Assembly: GCA_041495845.1 (NCBI GenBank)
Contig: JBGQDM010000001.1
Span: 1-64,000, forward strand
Reading direction: 5' to 3'
From: JBGQDM01 sp041495845
GTDB taxonomy: Bacteria > Acidobacteriota > Terriglobia > Terriglobales > Acidobacteriaceae
Length of the DNA: 64,000 bases
The notes below the pieces were generated by a model. It was not told the origin of the DNA. It ran no database searches and worked only from the letters and a program-made list of their open reading frames with translations. A program made the translations under genes and the position numbers. Position 1 is the first letter of the stretch. Each line of letters opens with the position of its first letter. Shown in pieces: positions 33,734 to 41,444 of the stretch.

Positions 33734-34522
33734 ATGATGCGTGCTCTCTATACCGCAGCCAGCGGCATGCTGGCCCAGCAACTCAATCTGGACAACATTG
33801 CGCATAATCTCTCGAACGCCGGCACTTCCGGGTTCCGGCGGCGACGGCTGGAATTTCAAGACCTGATCTATCAGAACCTGATTACGCCCGGGGCTGCCGC
33901 CACGCAGCAGACGACGCTGGCGGGTTTGCAGATTGGCCTGGGGACACGTCCCGCAGCTTCGGAAGTGCAGCAGTCGCAAGGCGATTTCCAGGCCACCGGA
34001 AATCCACTCGATCTGACGATTCAGGGTCCGGGATTTTTTCAGGTACGGCTGCCGTCAGGGGAAACAGCGTATACGCGCAGTGGGGCATTCCATCTGGATG
34101 CGCAAGGCAACGTGGTCACCGCCGATGGCGATGCGCTCGATCCCACCATCACCATTCCCACCGGAGCGACCAGTATTACGGTGGGCAGTGATGGCACGGT
34201 GAGTGTGACCGTGCCCGGCCAGACTGCCGCCCAGCAGGCCGGCTCGATCCAGCTCGCGCTCTTTCCCAATCCCGGTGGACTGAACAGCATTGGCCAGAAC
34301 CTCTTTCTGGCCACCACGGGTTCGGGCGATGCCATTACCGGAACGCCCGGCGGCGGGGAAGGGCTGGGCCAGCTGCAGCAAGGCTTCCTGGAGGGTTCGA
34401 ATGTGAATGTGGTCGAAGAATTCATTCAGATGATTCTGGCGCAGCGCTCCTATGAAGCCAACTCGCGGGTGGTGCGTGCGGCCGACGAAATGTTTCAAAC
34501 CCTGAACACGCTGGGCCGGTGA
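33734..34522 (+). CDS. flgG: flagellar distal rod protein FlgG
   Basis: 262 residues, the normal FlgG length. Begins MMRALYTAASGMLAQQLNLD, followed by AHNLSNAGTSGFRRRRLEFQ; the FlgG-specific GNPLDLTIQGPGFFQV and SNVNVVEEFIQMILAQRSYE are present. FlgG forms the distal rod that crosses the peptidoglycan and both outer rings. Confidence 0.97.
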   Translation: MMRALYTAASGMLAQQLNLDNIAHNLSNAGTSGFRRRRLEFQDLIYQNLITPGAAATQQTTLAGLQIGLGTRPAASEVQQSQGDFQATGNPLDLTIQGPGFFQVRLPSGETAYTRSGAFHLDAQGNVVTADGDALDPTITIPTGATSITVGSDGTVSVTVPGQTAAQQAGSIQLALFPNPGGLNSIGQNLFLATTGSGDAITGTPGGGEGLGQLQQGFLEGSNVNVVEEFIQMILAQRSYEANSRVVRAADEMFQTLNTLGR

Positions 34523-34530
34523 GGAGAATC

Positions 34531-35136
34531 ATGCATCGAGGCAAACGGGCGTGCTGGCTGGTGGCGGTTCTGGGTCTGGGAGCGAGTCTGGCGCGCGGAG
34601 GCGAACTGCCCCCGGCGCTGGCCGCAGCCTTCCGGGCGCGGGGTCTGGAGCCGGAGCACCTGCTGCTGCCGGAGTCTGCGTCTCCCCGCGGGCCGGAAGG
34701 TGTCGCGGTGGATCCGTTGCCGCGATCCGGGCTGGTGCAGGCGCAAATCGAAAACTTGCATTGGGATGCGGCGCGGCAGTTGCTGGCCGTGCGCTGGCGC
34801 CAGTCAGACCGGCGACTGCCCCAGTTGCTGATGCTGCGCTTGCGTCCGGAAGCCCGCACCCCGGAAGGGCTGGCGGCGTTGACAGCCGCGCCCGCGGGGC
34901 CGGGGACGGGAGCAGGCCCGAATCTGGCATCGGCAGGCGGTGCTCTCTGGCGGATGCGTCCCGGACAGCCGGCGACTTTGGCTCTCGAACGCGCTGGCAT
35001 GCGGTTACGGCTGCCGGTGGTCTGTTTAGACGGTGGCGCTGCCGGTGAGGTGGTTCGGCTGCGTACTCGCGAGGGCCGCATTCTTCGCGGCCGGATTACT
35101 GGACCTGCCACCCTGGCATTGGAGATGGCCCCATGA
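34531..35136 (+). CDS. flgA: flagellar P-ring assembly chaperone FlgA
   Basis: 201 residues with a signal peptide (about 1-24). The C-terminal SAF domain is recognisable: RMRPGQPATLALERAGMRLR, then GEVVRLRTREGRILRGRI. FlgA helps FlgI assemble the P ring in the periplasm. I prefer ATG 34531 to the upstream GTG 34519 because GAGGAG lies four bases before it. The central region is Ala/Gly/Pro-rich and divergent. Overlaps flgH by 4 bp. Confidence 0.88.
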   Translation: MHRGKRACWLVAVLGLGASLARGGELPPALAAAFRARGLEPEHLLLPESASPRGPEGVAVDPLPRSGLVQAQIENLHWDAARQLLAVRWRQSDRRLPQLLMLRLRPEARTPEGLAALTAAPAGPGTGAGPNLASAGGALWRMRPGQPATLALERAGMRLRLPVVCLDGGAAGEVVRLRTREGRILRGRITGPATLALEMAP

Positions 35137-35822
35137 GACATGGCTGCTGCGTGGTGGTTCTGTTGTCACTGTTGGGCGGGGTTGCAGGGGCGGCGCGGCA
35201 TGGCGAGACGCCGCATTCGCCGCTGGCGGATTACCTGGCGCGCATCGGTGCCGTCCCAGCGGCGGTGGCGCCGCTGACCCCGGGCAGCTTGTGGACGGAC
35301 AGTGGTCCGTTTCGTACCTTCAGCGCGGACTATAAAGCGCGGCAGCCGGGCGATGTCATCAGCGTGGTGGTAGTGCAGGACACCACCGCGGACAACAGCG
35401 GCAGCGTGGCTACGGCGCGCAGCTTCCAGGCCAGTTCCGGTCTGGATGGCTTTGCCGGGCAATTGAAGACGAAGGGTCTGGCCACGCTTTTTTCGCCGAA
35501 GTCTTCGGCCACGCTGGCGGGCAAATCGCAGGCGTCTTCGAAGTCCCAGTTACGCACCACGCTGGCGGGACGGGTGGTGGCGGAACTGCCCGGCGGCGCC
35601 TTGGTGGTGGAAGCCCGCCGTGTGATTACGTTCAATCAGGAAACTCAGACGGTGGCGTTGCGGGGAGTGGCGCGTCCTGGAGACATCTCGGCGGACAACT
35701 CCGTGGTTTCGACCGCACTCAGCGATCTGGAAGTGGAGATTGAAGGTCGCGGCGTGCTCAGCGATGGCATTCGACGTCCCCACCTCGTGACCCGGCTGCT
35801 GCTGCGGCTGTTGCAGTTCTAA
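35133..35822 (+). CDS. flgH: flagellar L-ring protein FlgH
   Basis: 229 residues: signal peptide (about 1-21), then the FlgH body (SLWTDSGPFRTFSADYKARQ, GDVISVVVVQDTTADNSGS, GALVVEARRVITFNQETQTV, LSDLEVEIEGRGVLSDGIRR). The L ring sits in the outer membrane, so the organism is diderm. Enterobacterial FlgH is a lipoprotein; here the only cysteines (C5, C6) precede the hydrophobic core and no lipobox follows, so it is probably not lipidated. Confidence 0.94.
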   Translation: MRHGCCVVVLLSLLGGVAGAARHGETPHSPLADYLARIGAVPAAVAPLTPGSLWTDSGPFRTFSADYKARQPGDVISVVVVQDTTADNSGSVATARSFQASSGLDGFAGQLKTKGLATLFSPKSSATLAGKSQASSKSQLRTTLAGRVVAELPGGALVVEARRVITFNQETQTVALRGVARPGDISADNSVVSTALSDLEVEIEGRGVLSDGIRRPHLVTRLLLRLLQF

Positions 35823-35855
35823 ACCAGTGTGGTTCGAAGGAAGAAGGAGCTGGGC

Positions 35856-36977
35856 ATGTTGCGTTGCTTCCGGTACGTGGTTCTGGCCGCCATGGTCGTG
35901 GGCGCCGAAGGGCGCGCGGAAGAGACGGCTGCGACTCGGGCGCTGGTGCCGATTGCGGACATTACCACGGTAGAAGGGGTCCGCGAGAATTCGCTCTTTG
36001 GCTACGGACTGGTGGTGGGACTGAATGGCACGGGCGACCGTCGGCAGACCCTGTTCACCACGCAAACGCTGGCCAGCATGCTGGCGCGGCTCGGGGTGCA
36101 GATTCCAGCGGCGGCGGCGCGGGTCAACAATGTGGCTGCCGTCATGGTGACGGCTACGCTGCCCGCGTTTGCCCGTCCGGGAACGCACGCCGATGTGACC
36201 GTGTCCTCGATTGGGGATGCCAAAAGTCTGGAAGGCGGGCTGCTGCTGCTGACCCCACTCTATGCGGCCGATGGCCGCATCTACGCGACCGCACAGGGTG
36301 CGCTGACGCTCGGCGGCTATAGCGCGGGAGCGGGCGGCGGCAATGCCAAGCAGGTGAATCATCCCACGGTCGGGCAGATCGTGGATGGAGGCATGATCGA
36401 ACGCGACACCGCGGTCGATCTCACCACCCTGCCTCGCCTGGCGCTGCTGCTGCGCGAGCCCGGCTACGGCACGGCGGTGGCGCTGGCCACAGCGATCAAT
36501 CGGGAAGTGGGGGAAGGTACGGCACGCGCCGTCGATGGACGTCAGGTGGAATTGCATCCCGCGACCCCGGCGCCCAACTTGCCGGAACTGCTGGCCCGCA
36601 TTGGACGGCTGCTGGTGGGCATTGAACGGCGGGCGCGGGTGGTGGTCAACGAGCGCACGGGCACGGTGGTGTTGGGCAAGGAGGTGCGCCTTGGTCCGGT
36701 CTCGATCCTGCACGGCAGCCTGTCGGTGGATATTGCCACAGTCTTTAGCGTGTCGCAGCCAGCGCCGTTGTCGCGTGGCCAGACCGCAGTGGTGCCGCAA
36801 CCGTCGGTGCGGGCGGAGGAAGGGGCGGCGCGCCGCGTCGAACTGAGTGAAGGTGCGACGGTCCAGCAGTTGGTGGATGGACTGCAGGCCATCGGCGCCA
36901 CCGCCCGCGATGTGATTGCCATTCTGCAGGCCCTGAAAGCCGCGGGAGCACTCGATGCCGAATTGGAGGTTTTATGA
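35856..36977 (+). CDS. flgI: flagellar P-ring protein FlgI
   Basis: 373 residues. Signal peptide (LRCFRYVVLAAMVVGAEGRA) and then the conserved N-terminus of mature FlgI (IADITTVEGVRENSLFGYGL, VVGLNGTGDRRQTLFTTQTL). The C-terminal LSEGATVQQLVDGLQAIGAT is also typical. ATG 35856 is preferred to the GTG at 35829 because AAGGAG lies at 35844-35849. Overlaps flgJ by 4 bp. Confidence 0.97.
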   Translation: MLRCFRYVVLAAMVVGAEGRAEETAATRALVPIADITTVEGVRENSLFGYGLVVGLNGTGDRRQTLFTTQTLASMLARLGVQIPAAAARVNNVAAVMVTATLPAFARPGTHADVTVSSIGDAKSLEGGLLLLTPLYAADGRIYATAQGALTLGGYSAGAGGGNAKQVNHPTVGQIVDGGMIERDTAVDLTTLPRLALLLREPGYGTAVALATAINREVGEGTARAVDGRQVELHPATPAPNLPELLARIGRLLVGIERRARVVVNERTGTVVLGKEVRLGPVSILHGSLSVDIATVFSVSQPAPLSRGQTAVVPQPSVRAEEGAARRVELSEGATVQQLVDGLQAIGATARDVIAILQALKAAGALDAELEVL

Positions 36978-37333
36978 ATTCTGTTGGTCTGAGCGCCATG
37001 GTGCCGGCGGGGTCCAGCGATCGGGTGCTGGCTTCGCTGGGGGATTCGGGCGGCTTGGCGGCGAAGCCTGCGACCACTCGGGAACTTCGCCAGGTGGCGG
37101 AAAAATTCGAAGCCATCCTGATCCAGTCCCTGGTACACAATTTGCACCTTCCGCTGGGAGGCGACCCGACGGATCCGGCCGCGGGCGAATTCGAGTCCTT
37201 GGGCGGCGAAGCGTTGGCAGGTGGTTTGGCAGCCGCTGGAGGGTTGGGCTTGGCTCCGCTGATCCTCCGGGCCATCCGCCCGGCAGCGCCGGGGGCAGTT
37301 ACCGTGGGACAGGAAAAGGTTCATCGCGGCTAA
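36974..37333 (+). CDS. flgJ: rod-binding protein FlgJ (N-terminal domain only)
   Basis: 119 residues. The rod-scaffold motif (LRQVAEKFEAILIQSLVHNL) and the C-terminal GGLAAAGGLGLAPLILRAI match the N-terminal domain of FlgJ. The peptidoglycan hydrolase domain of enterobacterial FlgJ is absent, as in many non-enteric bacteria, so a separate lytic enzyme must open the wall for the rod. Confidence 0.88.
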   Translation: MNSVGLSAMVPAGSSDRVLASLGDSGGLAAKPATTRELRQVAEKFEAILIQSLVHNLHLPLGGDPTDPAAGEFESLGGEALAGGLAAAGGLGLAPLILRAIRPAAPGAVTVGQEKVHRG

Positions 37334-37399
37334 AGTTTGCCGCGCTGCCGCCGATAGGGAAGTTGGGGGCGGTGTCGGCATAAAGGACCGCCGCTGGCG

Positions 37400-37427
37400 T
37401 AAAGACTTCTTAAGTTTTGGCCGATGT
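37400..37427 (+). promoter_or_regulatory. flgM: candidate sigma-28 promoter for flgM
   Basis: TAAA (37400-37403), 16 bases, GCCGATGT (37420-37427), about 60 bp before the flgM ATG. FliA-dependent transcription of its own anti-sigma factor is known in other bacteria. Confidence 0.75.
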
Positions 37428-37451
37428 TTCCAGTAGGAGACGGCCCCCAAG

Positions 37452-37491
37452 GCGAGGCAAACATTGCGAGGTAACGATGCGAGGCAACGAT
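37452..37491 (+). repeat. three 13-14 bp tandem repeats covering the flgM ribosome-binding site and start
   Basis: Units: 37452-37465 (14 bp), 37466-37478 and 37479-37491 (13 bp each), all beginning GCGAGG(C/T)AA. The third unit provides GAGG and the first two bases of the flgM ATG (37490). The second provides an equivalent GAGG and an ATG at 37477 in another frame, which opens a 7-codon ORF ending at 37500, past the flgM start. Confidence 0.85.
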
Positions 37492-37500
37492 GAGAATTGA
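37477..37500 (+). other. 7-codon upstream ORF overlapping the flgM start
   Basis: ATG 37477 reads MRGNDEN then TGA at 37498-37500. It has the same GAGG-to-ATG spacing as flgM and ends eight bases inside flgM in a different frame. It could compete with or couple to flgM initiation. Seen in sequence; function inferred. Confidence 0.4.
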
Positions 37501-37780
37501 TCCGCAAAACCTGGGCTTGCCCCTCCCCGACACCGCGATCGGGGCGCGGCCCCGGGCGGCCAGTGGGGGAGCGAGTGCTGCTGCGGTGCCGGGAACCGAT
37601 CCGGCACGGCTTTTGACCGATGCCACGCGGGTGACGCAGTTGGCGGGAGAGGCATCGCGCTATCCGGAAATCCGGCAAGAGCGAGTCGATGGGCTGCAAC
37701 GGGTACTCCAATCCGGCAGTTACCATCCTGAGCCCGCGGCGATTGCCAGTGCATTGCTGGCGGATCTGGTGGGGCAGTGA
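37490..37780 (+). CDS. flgM: anti-sigma-28 factor FlgM
   Basis: 96 residues. The C-terminal half has the FlgM sigma-binding pattern (YPEIRQERVDGLQRVLQSGS, YHPEPAAIASALLADLV); the N-terminal half is disordered (Ala/Gly/Pro-rich) as usual. FlgM binds FliA until it is exported through the finished hook. It has its own sigma-28-like promoter and a triplicated initiation region. Overlaps the next ORF by 4 bp. Confidence 0.92.
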   Translation: MRIDPQNLGLPLPDTAIGARPRAASGGASAAAVPGTDPARLLTDATRVTQLAGEASRYPEIRQERVDGLQRVLQSGSYHPEPAAIASALLADLVGQ

Positions 37781-37995
37781 CCATCATGACGGAAATCACA
37801 GTGCCGCGGTTGGAGCCGGCGACGACCGAGACTTCCATCACGCGCGACCGGCCGCGGGAGCAGCCGGGCCGCGGAAAACACACTCCGGAAAATCTCAAAC
37901 CAGGTTCACCGCAGCCTGCCCCTGCGGACGAAGCGGAAACAGGCGGACCGCCAGTTGACTTGCCGGCCGTCCACCAACTCGATCGTCTGGCTTAG
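37777..37995 (+). CDS. small Pro-rich protein between flgM and flgN, unknown function
   Basis: 72 residues, GTG start overlapping the flgM stop (GTGA) and ending three bases before the next ATG, so it fits the operon tightly. The sequence is hydrophilic and probably disordered (Pro, Glu, Thr, Arg) with a short hydrophobic C-terminus (PPVDLPAVHQLDRLA). No family recognised. It may be a real small gene or merely an open spacer. Confidence 0.45.
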   Translation: MTIMTEITVPRLEPATTETSITRDRPREQPGRGKHTPENLKPGSPQPAPADEAETGGPPVDLPAVHQLDRLA

Positions 37996-37998
37996 CCG

Positions 37999-38400
37999 AT
38001 GCTTTCTCCCTCGCCATCCGAAGATCGTTGGGCTGGCTCGCGGCTGGATTTGCTGGCCCACATTACTGTCGAACTCCGGCAGAACGAGTGGCCGTTGGCG
38101 CAAATGGACGCGGCCGCCGTGGAACAGCAGACTTCGCGCTTGCAAGCGCTCGTGGCGGAATGGATGGCGGCGATCCCTGTGCCGGATGCGGTCGCCGAGG
38201 TTGGCGCCGCTTTTCGCGAGGGCCATCTTGATCCCGCCAGCTTGTTGGCCTGGCGCGAATGCGCGCAGCGGTTGCGTGTACAGATCGCACTGTTGCGGCG
38301 GGCGCGACGTTCGCTGGCCTGTTGGCGCAATCTGATCCAGCCGCTAGCGGCTCCGTATACGCCGGCCCGGGCCCTTACGGCCATCCCAGGAGAACGTTGA
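37999..38400 (+). CDS. FlgN-like filament-junction chaperone (by position)
   Basis: 133 residues, wholly alpha-helical in appearance (LDLLAHITVELRQNEWPLAQ at the start, WRECAQRLRVQIALLRRARR later). FlgN proteins are small helical chaperones for FlgK and FlgL, poorly conserved in sequence and encoded between flgM and flgK, which is this gene's place. No diagnostic motif was seen. Confidence 0.6.
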   Translation: MLSPSPSEDRWAGSRLDLLAHITVELRQNEWPLAQMDAAAVEQQTSRLQALVAEWMAAIPVPDAVAEVGAAFREGHLDPASLLAWRECAQRLRVQIALLRRARRSLACWRNLIQPLAAPYTPARALTAIPGER

Positions 38401-38401
38401 T

Positions 38402-39766
38402 ATGGGTTTATTTACCACGTTGGGGATTGGCGTGCGTTCACTCTTAGCGGAGCAGGGCGCCAATGAAGTTACCGCCAACAATGTTGCCAACCTGAACACA
38501 CCTGGCTACACGCGGCAGCGGCCGTTGCTGACCGAGGGTGACCCGTTTGTGCTGGGGCCACTGACGCTGGGTTCCGGTGTCGTGTTTGGCCAACCGCAAA
38601 GTGTGCGCGATGCTGTGCTCGAACTGCGCTTGCACGATGAAACGCAACAGCAGGGCCGTTCCGACTCATCTCTGGTGGCGCTGCAGCAGGTGCAAACCCT
38701 CTTCACCGAGAGTTCTGGCGATCTGGGCACACGGCTGGCGGACTTGTTTGCCCGCATCAACGACCTCTCGGCGAATCCCAGCAGTGTGACCTTGCGGCAG
38801 GCACTGTTGACCTCAGCGTCGAATCTGGCGGGCACCTTCAATAACATTTCCCGGCAGTTGGCCACCCAGCGGCGCAACCTCGACCTCAACGTGGAACAAG
38901 GTGTGGCCCAGGTCAACGAGTTGAGTGCCAAGATTGCCGGAGTCAACCAGCAGATCACAGCACTCGAGAATGTTCACCAGAATGCCGCCGTTCTGATTGA
39001 CCAGCGTACGGTACTGCTGCGGGACTTATCACAACTGGTGGACGTTCGCGTGATTGATACCGGCACGAGCATTGCGGTCACCACCTCCACGGGGACGGCG
39101 TTGGTGGCTGGCGGCCAGAGTTTTGCGCTGGCGGCCCGGATCGACCCTTCCGGTACCGACCACATTTTTGCGGGAACGCAGGACATCACCGCGCAACTCA
39201 CCGCCGGCAGTCTGGCGGGACAAATTGCGGTCCGCGACCAGAGCATCCCCGGCCTGCTGCAAAACCTTGACGGGCTGGCCAGCGCGCTGAGCACTGCATT
39301 CAATGCCGCACAGGCCACGGGTTTCGATCTCAATGGCCAGGCTGGCGGCAATCTTTTTTCGGTTCCGCCGGTTGGTTCCGGAGCTGCCGCGGCCATCACC
39401 GTCACCCTGGCTGACCCGTTGGACATCGCGGCCAGTTCCGACGGCAGCCCTGGGTCAAACGGCAATCTCAGCGCCTTCGCCGCCATTCAAAAACAGGCGC
39501 TGGTTTCAGGCCAGAGTCCGCAAGATTTCTATTCGGGTGTGGTTTTTCAAATCGGTTCCGCGACCTCGCAAGCGTCGGCAGAATCAGAAGCCAGCGGCTT
39601 GATTCTGCGCCAACTCTCCGACCAGCGGGCGGCAGAATCCGGTGTCTCCCTCGACGAAGAAGCTGCCAATCTCATTCGCTTCCAGCGCGCCTATGAGGCG
39701 TCCGCCCGTGTGGTCAGTACGGTCAACGAACTCTTGAGTACAGCCGTCAATCTTGGAAAATTCTGA
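38402..39766 (+). CDS. flgK: flagellar hook-associated protein 1 FlgK
   Basis: First hook-filament junction protein, 454 residues. N-terminal motif TANNVANLNTPGYTRQRPLL; middle coiled-coil region (LFARINDLSANPSSVTLRQA); C-terminal SGVSLDEEAANLIRFQRAYE ASARVVSTVNELL, split by a residue gap here for length. ATG 38402 follows AGGAGA. The stop overlaps the flgL ATG (TGATG). Confidence 0.96.
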   Translation: MGLFTTLGIGVRSLLAEQGANEVTANNVANLNTPGYTRQRPLLTEGDPFVLGPLTLGSGVVFGQPQSVRDAVLELRLHDETQQQGRSDSSLVALQQVQTLFTESSGDLGTRLADLFARINDLSANPSSVTLRQALLTSASNLAGTFNNISRQLATQRRNLDLNVEQGVAQVNELSAKIAGVNQQITALENVHQNAAVLIDQRTVLLRDLSQLVDVRVIDTGTSIAVTTSTGTALVAGGQSFALAARIDPSGTDHIFAGTQDITAQLTAGSLAGQIAVRDQSIPGLLQNLDGLASALSTAFNAAQATGFDLNGQAGGNLFSVPPVGSGAAAAITVTLADPLDIAASSDGSPGSNGNLSAFAAIQKQALVSGQSPQDFYSGVVFQIGSATSQASAESEASGLILRQLSDQRAAESGVSLDEEAANLIRFQRAYEASARVVSTVNELLSTAVNLGKF

Positions 39767-40653
39767 TGCGCATCAATCCGACTCCACTGCCTGACTTGCT
39801 TGCCGCCCTGGCCCAGACCCAGCTCCAGCAACAGACGGCGCTGCAGCAAATCGCTTCGGGGCGGCGGGTCCAAGTGCCCTCGGACGATCCGGCCGCCGCT
39901 GCCGTACTGGTGCTGAATCATGCGGGCACGACCGCCACCACGCAGTTTCTTCATACTGTGTCCAATCTTGCGGCCCGTCTGCAAGTGGCGGATTCGACCA
40001 TCAGCTCGGTCGTGCTGGCCGTGCAACGCGTGCTCACACTCGGAGTGCAAGCTGCCAATGGCACGCTTTCCAATAGCGACCGCGCTTCCATCGCCACCGA
40101 ATTGCGAGGTCTGCAGCAGCAACTGGTATCCCTGGCCAACACCTCGTTTCAGGGCACATTTCTCTTTGGCGGCACGGCCAGTCTCGCACCGCCCTATGTG
40201 GCGGACGCTCTGCAGGCGTCGGGTGTGCGCTACGATGGCAACGCCAACACCAACTCAGTGCAGGTGGGAGACTCCTTTTCGCTCGCCGTGAATCTTCCCG
40301 GGGCGCAGATTTTCCAGAATGCGGGTGCGGACTTGTTCCAGGGTGTGCATGATCTGGCCGCAGCCGTTACTGCCAACGTTGGCATCCCCGCGGCGCTGGC
40401 GCAAGTACGGGCTGCCTTCGACTCCATTTCCGCCCAGCGCGTTTTTTTTGGCAACGCCTTGCAGCAACTGGACAGCCAGCAGTCGTATCTGAACAACGCC
40501 AAGCTCCAACTGGCGCAGCAGGAAAACACTTTGGGTGCGGCCGACCTAGCGGCTGCTTCCAGTGACTTAGTCACCGCGGAGACCGCACGCAATGCGGCGC
40601 TTCAAGCCACCAGCAGCCTGCTACACAACAGCCTTTTTGATTTCTTGAAATAA
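39766..40653 (+). CDS. flgL: flagellar hook-associated protein 3 FlgL
   Basis: Second junction protein, 295 residues. Flagellin-like N-terminus (QQIASGRRVQVPSDDPAAAA), then LANTSFQGTFLFGGTAS, typical of FlgL, and a flagellin-like C-terminal helix (AARNAALQATSSLLHNSLFD-like end). Its stop lies one base from the stop of the convergent fliT candidate, so there is no room for an independent terminator between them. Confidence 0.94.
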   Translation: MRINPTPLPDLLAALAQTQLQQQTALQQIASGRRVQVPSDDPAAAAVLVLNHAGTTATTQFLHTVSNLAARLQVADSTISSVVLAVQRVLTLGVQAANGTLSNSDRASIATELRGLQQQLVSLANTSFQGTFLFGGTASLAPPYVADALQASGVRYDGNANTNSVQVGDSFSLAVNLPGAQIFQNAGADLFQGVHDLAAAVTANVGIPAALAQVRAAFDSISAQRVFFGNALQQLDSQQSYLNNAKLQLAQQENTLGAADLAAASSDLVTAETARNAALQATSSLLHNSLFDFLK

Positions 40654-40654
40654 C

Positions 40655-40999
40655 TCAGCCGGTCAGGCGGGACGCGTCCACCCACGCATTGGCATTTTGC
40701 AGATGTTGCTGCTGCCTCCGCAACAGCTCGCGTTCCGCGTGCAGCCGGATTTCGATTTGCGGCAAGATTTCGCGCACAGCCCGCAAGTGGCCGCTGTATT
40801 CTTCCCAGGCAGCGGCGATAGCAGGGTCACGCAAATTGAAGCCGGAAGCACGACCCAGTTCATCGACGGCATCGAGACACAACTGCAACTGGGTGACCGA
40901 GGCGGTGAGTTCTCCGGCAGAAAGCTGGGCCGCCGGCGCCATCTGCCGCCGCCAATCCTCCAGGCGAGAGTTGATTTCCGGCAAACTCAAAGGGGCCAT
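40655..40999 (-). CDS. small helical protein after fliS, FliT-like by position
   Basis: 114 residues, charged and helical (LHAERELLRRQQQHLQNANA near the C-terminus). In many flagellar loci fliT, a chaperone for FliD, follows fliS; this gene does so 22 bp later, on the same strand. The sequence shows no specific FliT motif, so this is inference from context. Confidence 0.55.
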   Translation of the reverse strand: MAPLSLPEINSRLEDWRRQMAPAAQLSAGELTASVTQLQLCLDAVDELGRASGFNLRDPAIAAAWEEYSGHLRAVREILPQIEIRLHAERELLRRQQQHLQNANAWVDASRLTG

Positions 41000-41021
41000 C
41001 GCAGTGTGCTCCCGCGAACTG

Positions 41022-41444
41022 TTATCCGATGAAGGAGCCCGGCGGTGTCAGCAGGCCTGGGGGCTGGGTGGGGCGAGTGGTTCTTTCCAACTCTACCCAG
41101 GCTTCCCGAACCAGGAGTAAAAGCTTCATTTGCTGTTCCAGGATCGTTGCTGAAACGCGAACCTGCGCTTCGACCAGGCGGATCCGGACCAGCGAGTAAA
41201 ACCGGTCGAGATTGCGAGCCACATCGCCGCCACGGTCCATGTCCAACACCGATTGCAATTGACCGACCACCAGCAGGGCATGGTTGAGTTCGGAAGTGCG
41301 GGCCTCAATGTCACCGCGGTGCAAGGCTGCCACGGCCCGCCGGATGTCTTCGATCGCCTGCTCATACAGCAGCACCACTCCGTGGAGTGGGGTGTCACTG
41401 TCGGCGGCGGTCTCGCGATACAGGTTGCGTGGGTTGGCGTTCAC
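41022..41444 (-). CDS. fliS: flagellin export chaperone FliS
   Basis: 140 residues. The conserved FliS features are present: Tyr near the N-terminus (NLYRE), LHGVVLLYEQAIEDIRRAVA and LNHALLVVGQLQSVLDMDRG, followed by LDRFYSLVRIRLVEAQV. FliS caps flagellin C-termini before export. The ATG overlaps the fliD stop by 4 bp. Confidence 0.95.
   Translation of the reverse strand: MNANPRNLYRETAADSDTPLHGVVLLYEQAIEDIRRAVAALHRGDIEARTSELNHALLVVGQLQSVLDMDRGGDVARNLDRFYSLVRIRLVEAQVRVSATILEQQMKLLLLVREAWVELERTTRPTQPPGLLTPPGSFIG

Noticed and set aside
37452..37491. CRISPR-like short repeats
   Set aside because: Only three adjacent 13-14 bp units with no spacers; a tandem repeat, not a CRISPR array. No cas genes anywhere in the window.
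37974..38002. GCCGATGC with CCAA upstream, before the flgN candidate
   Set aside because: Spacing is 17, and the element covers the ATG at 37999, so it cannot serve that start.
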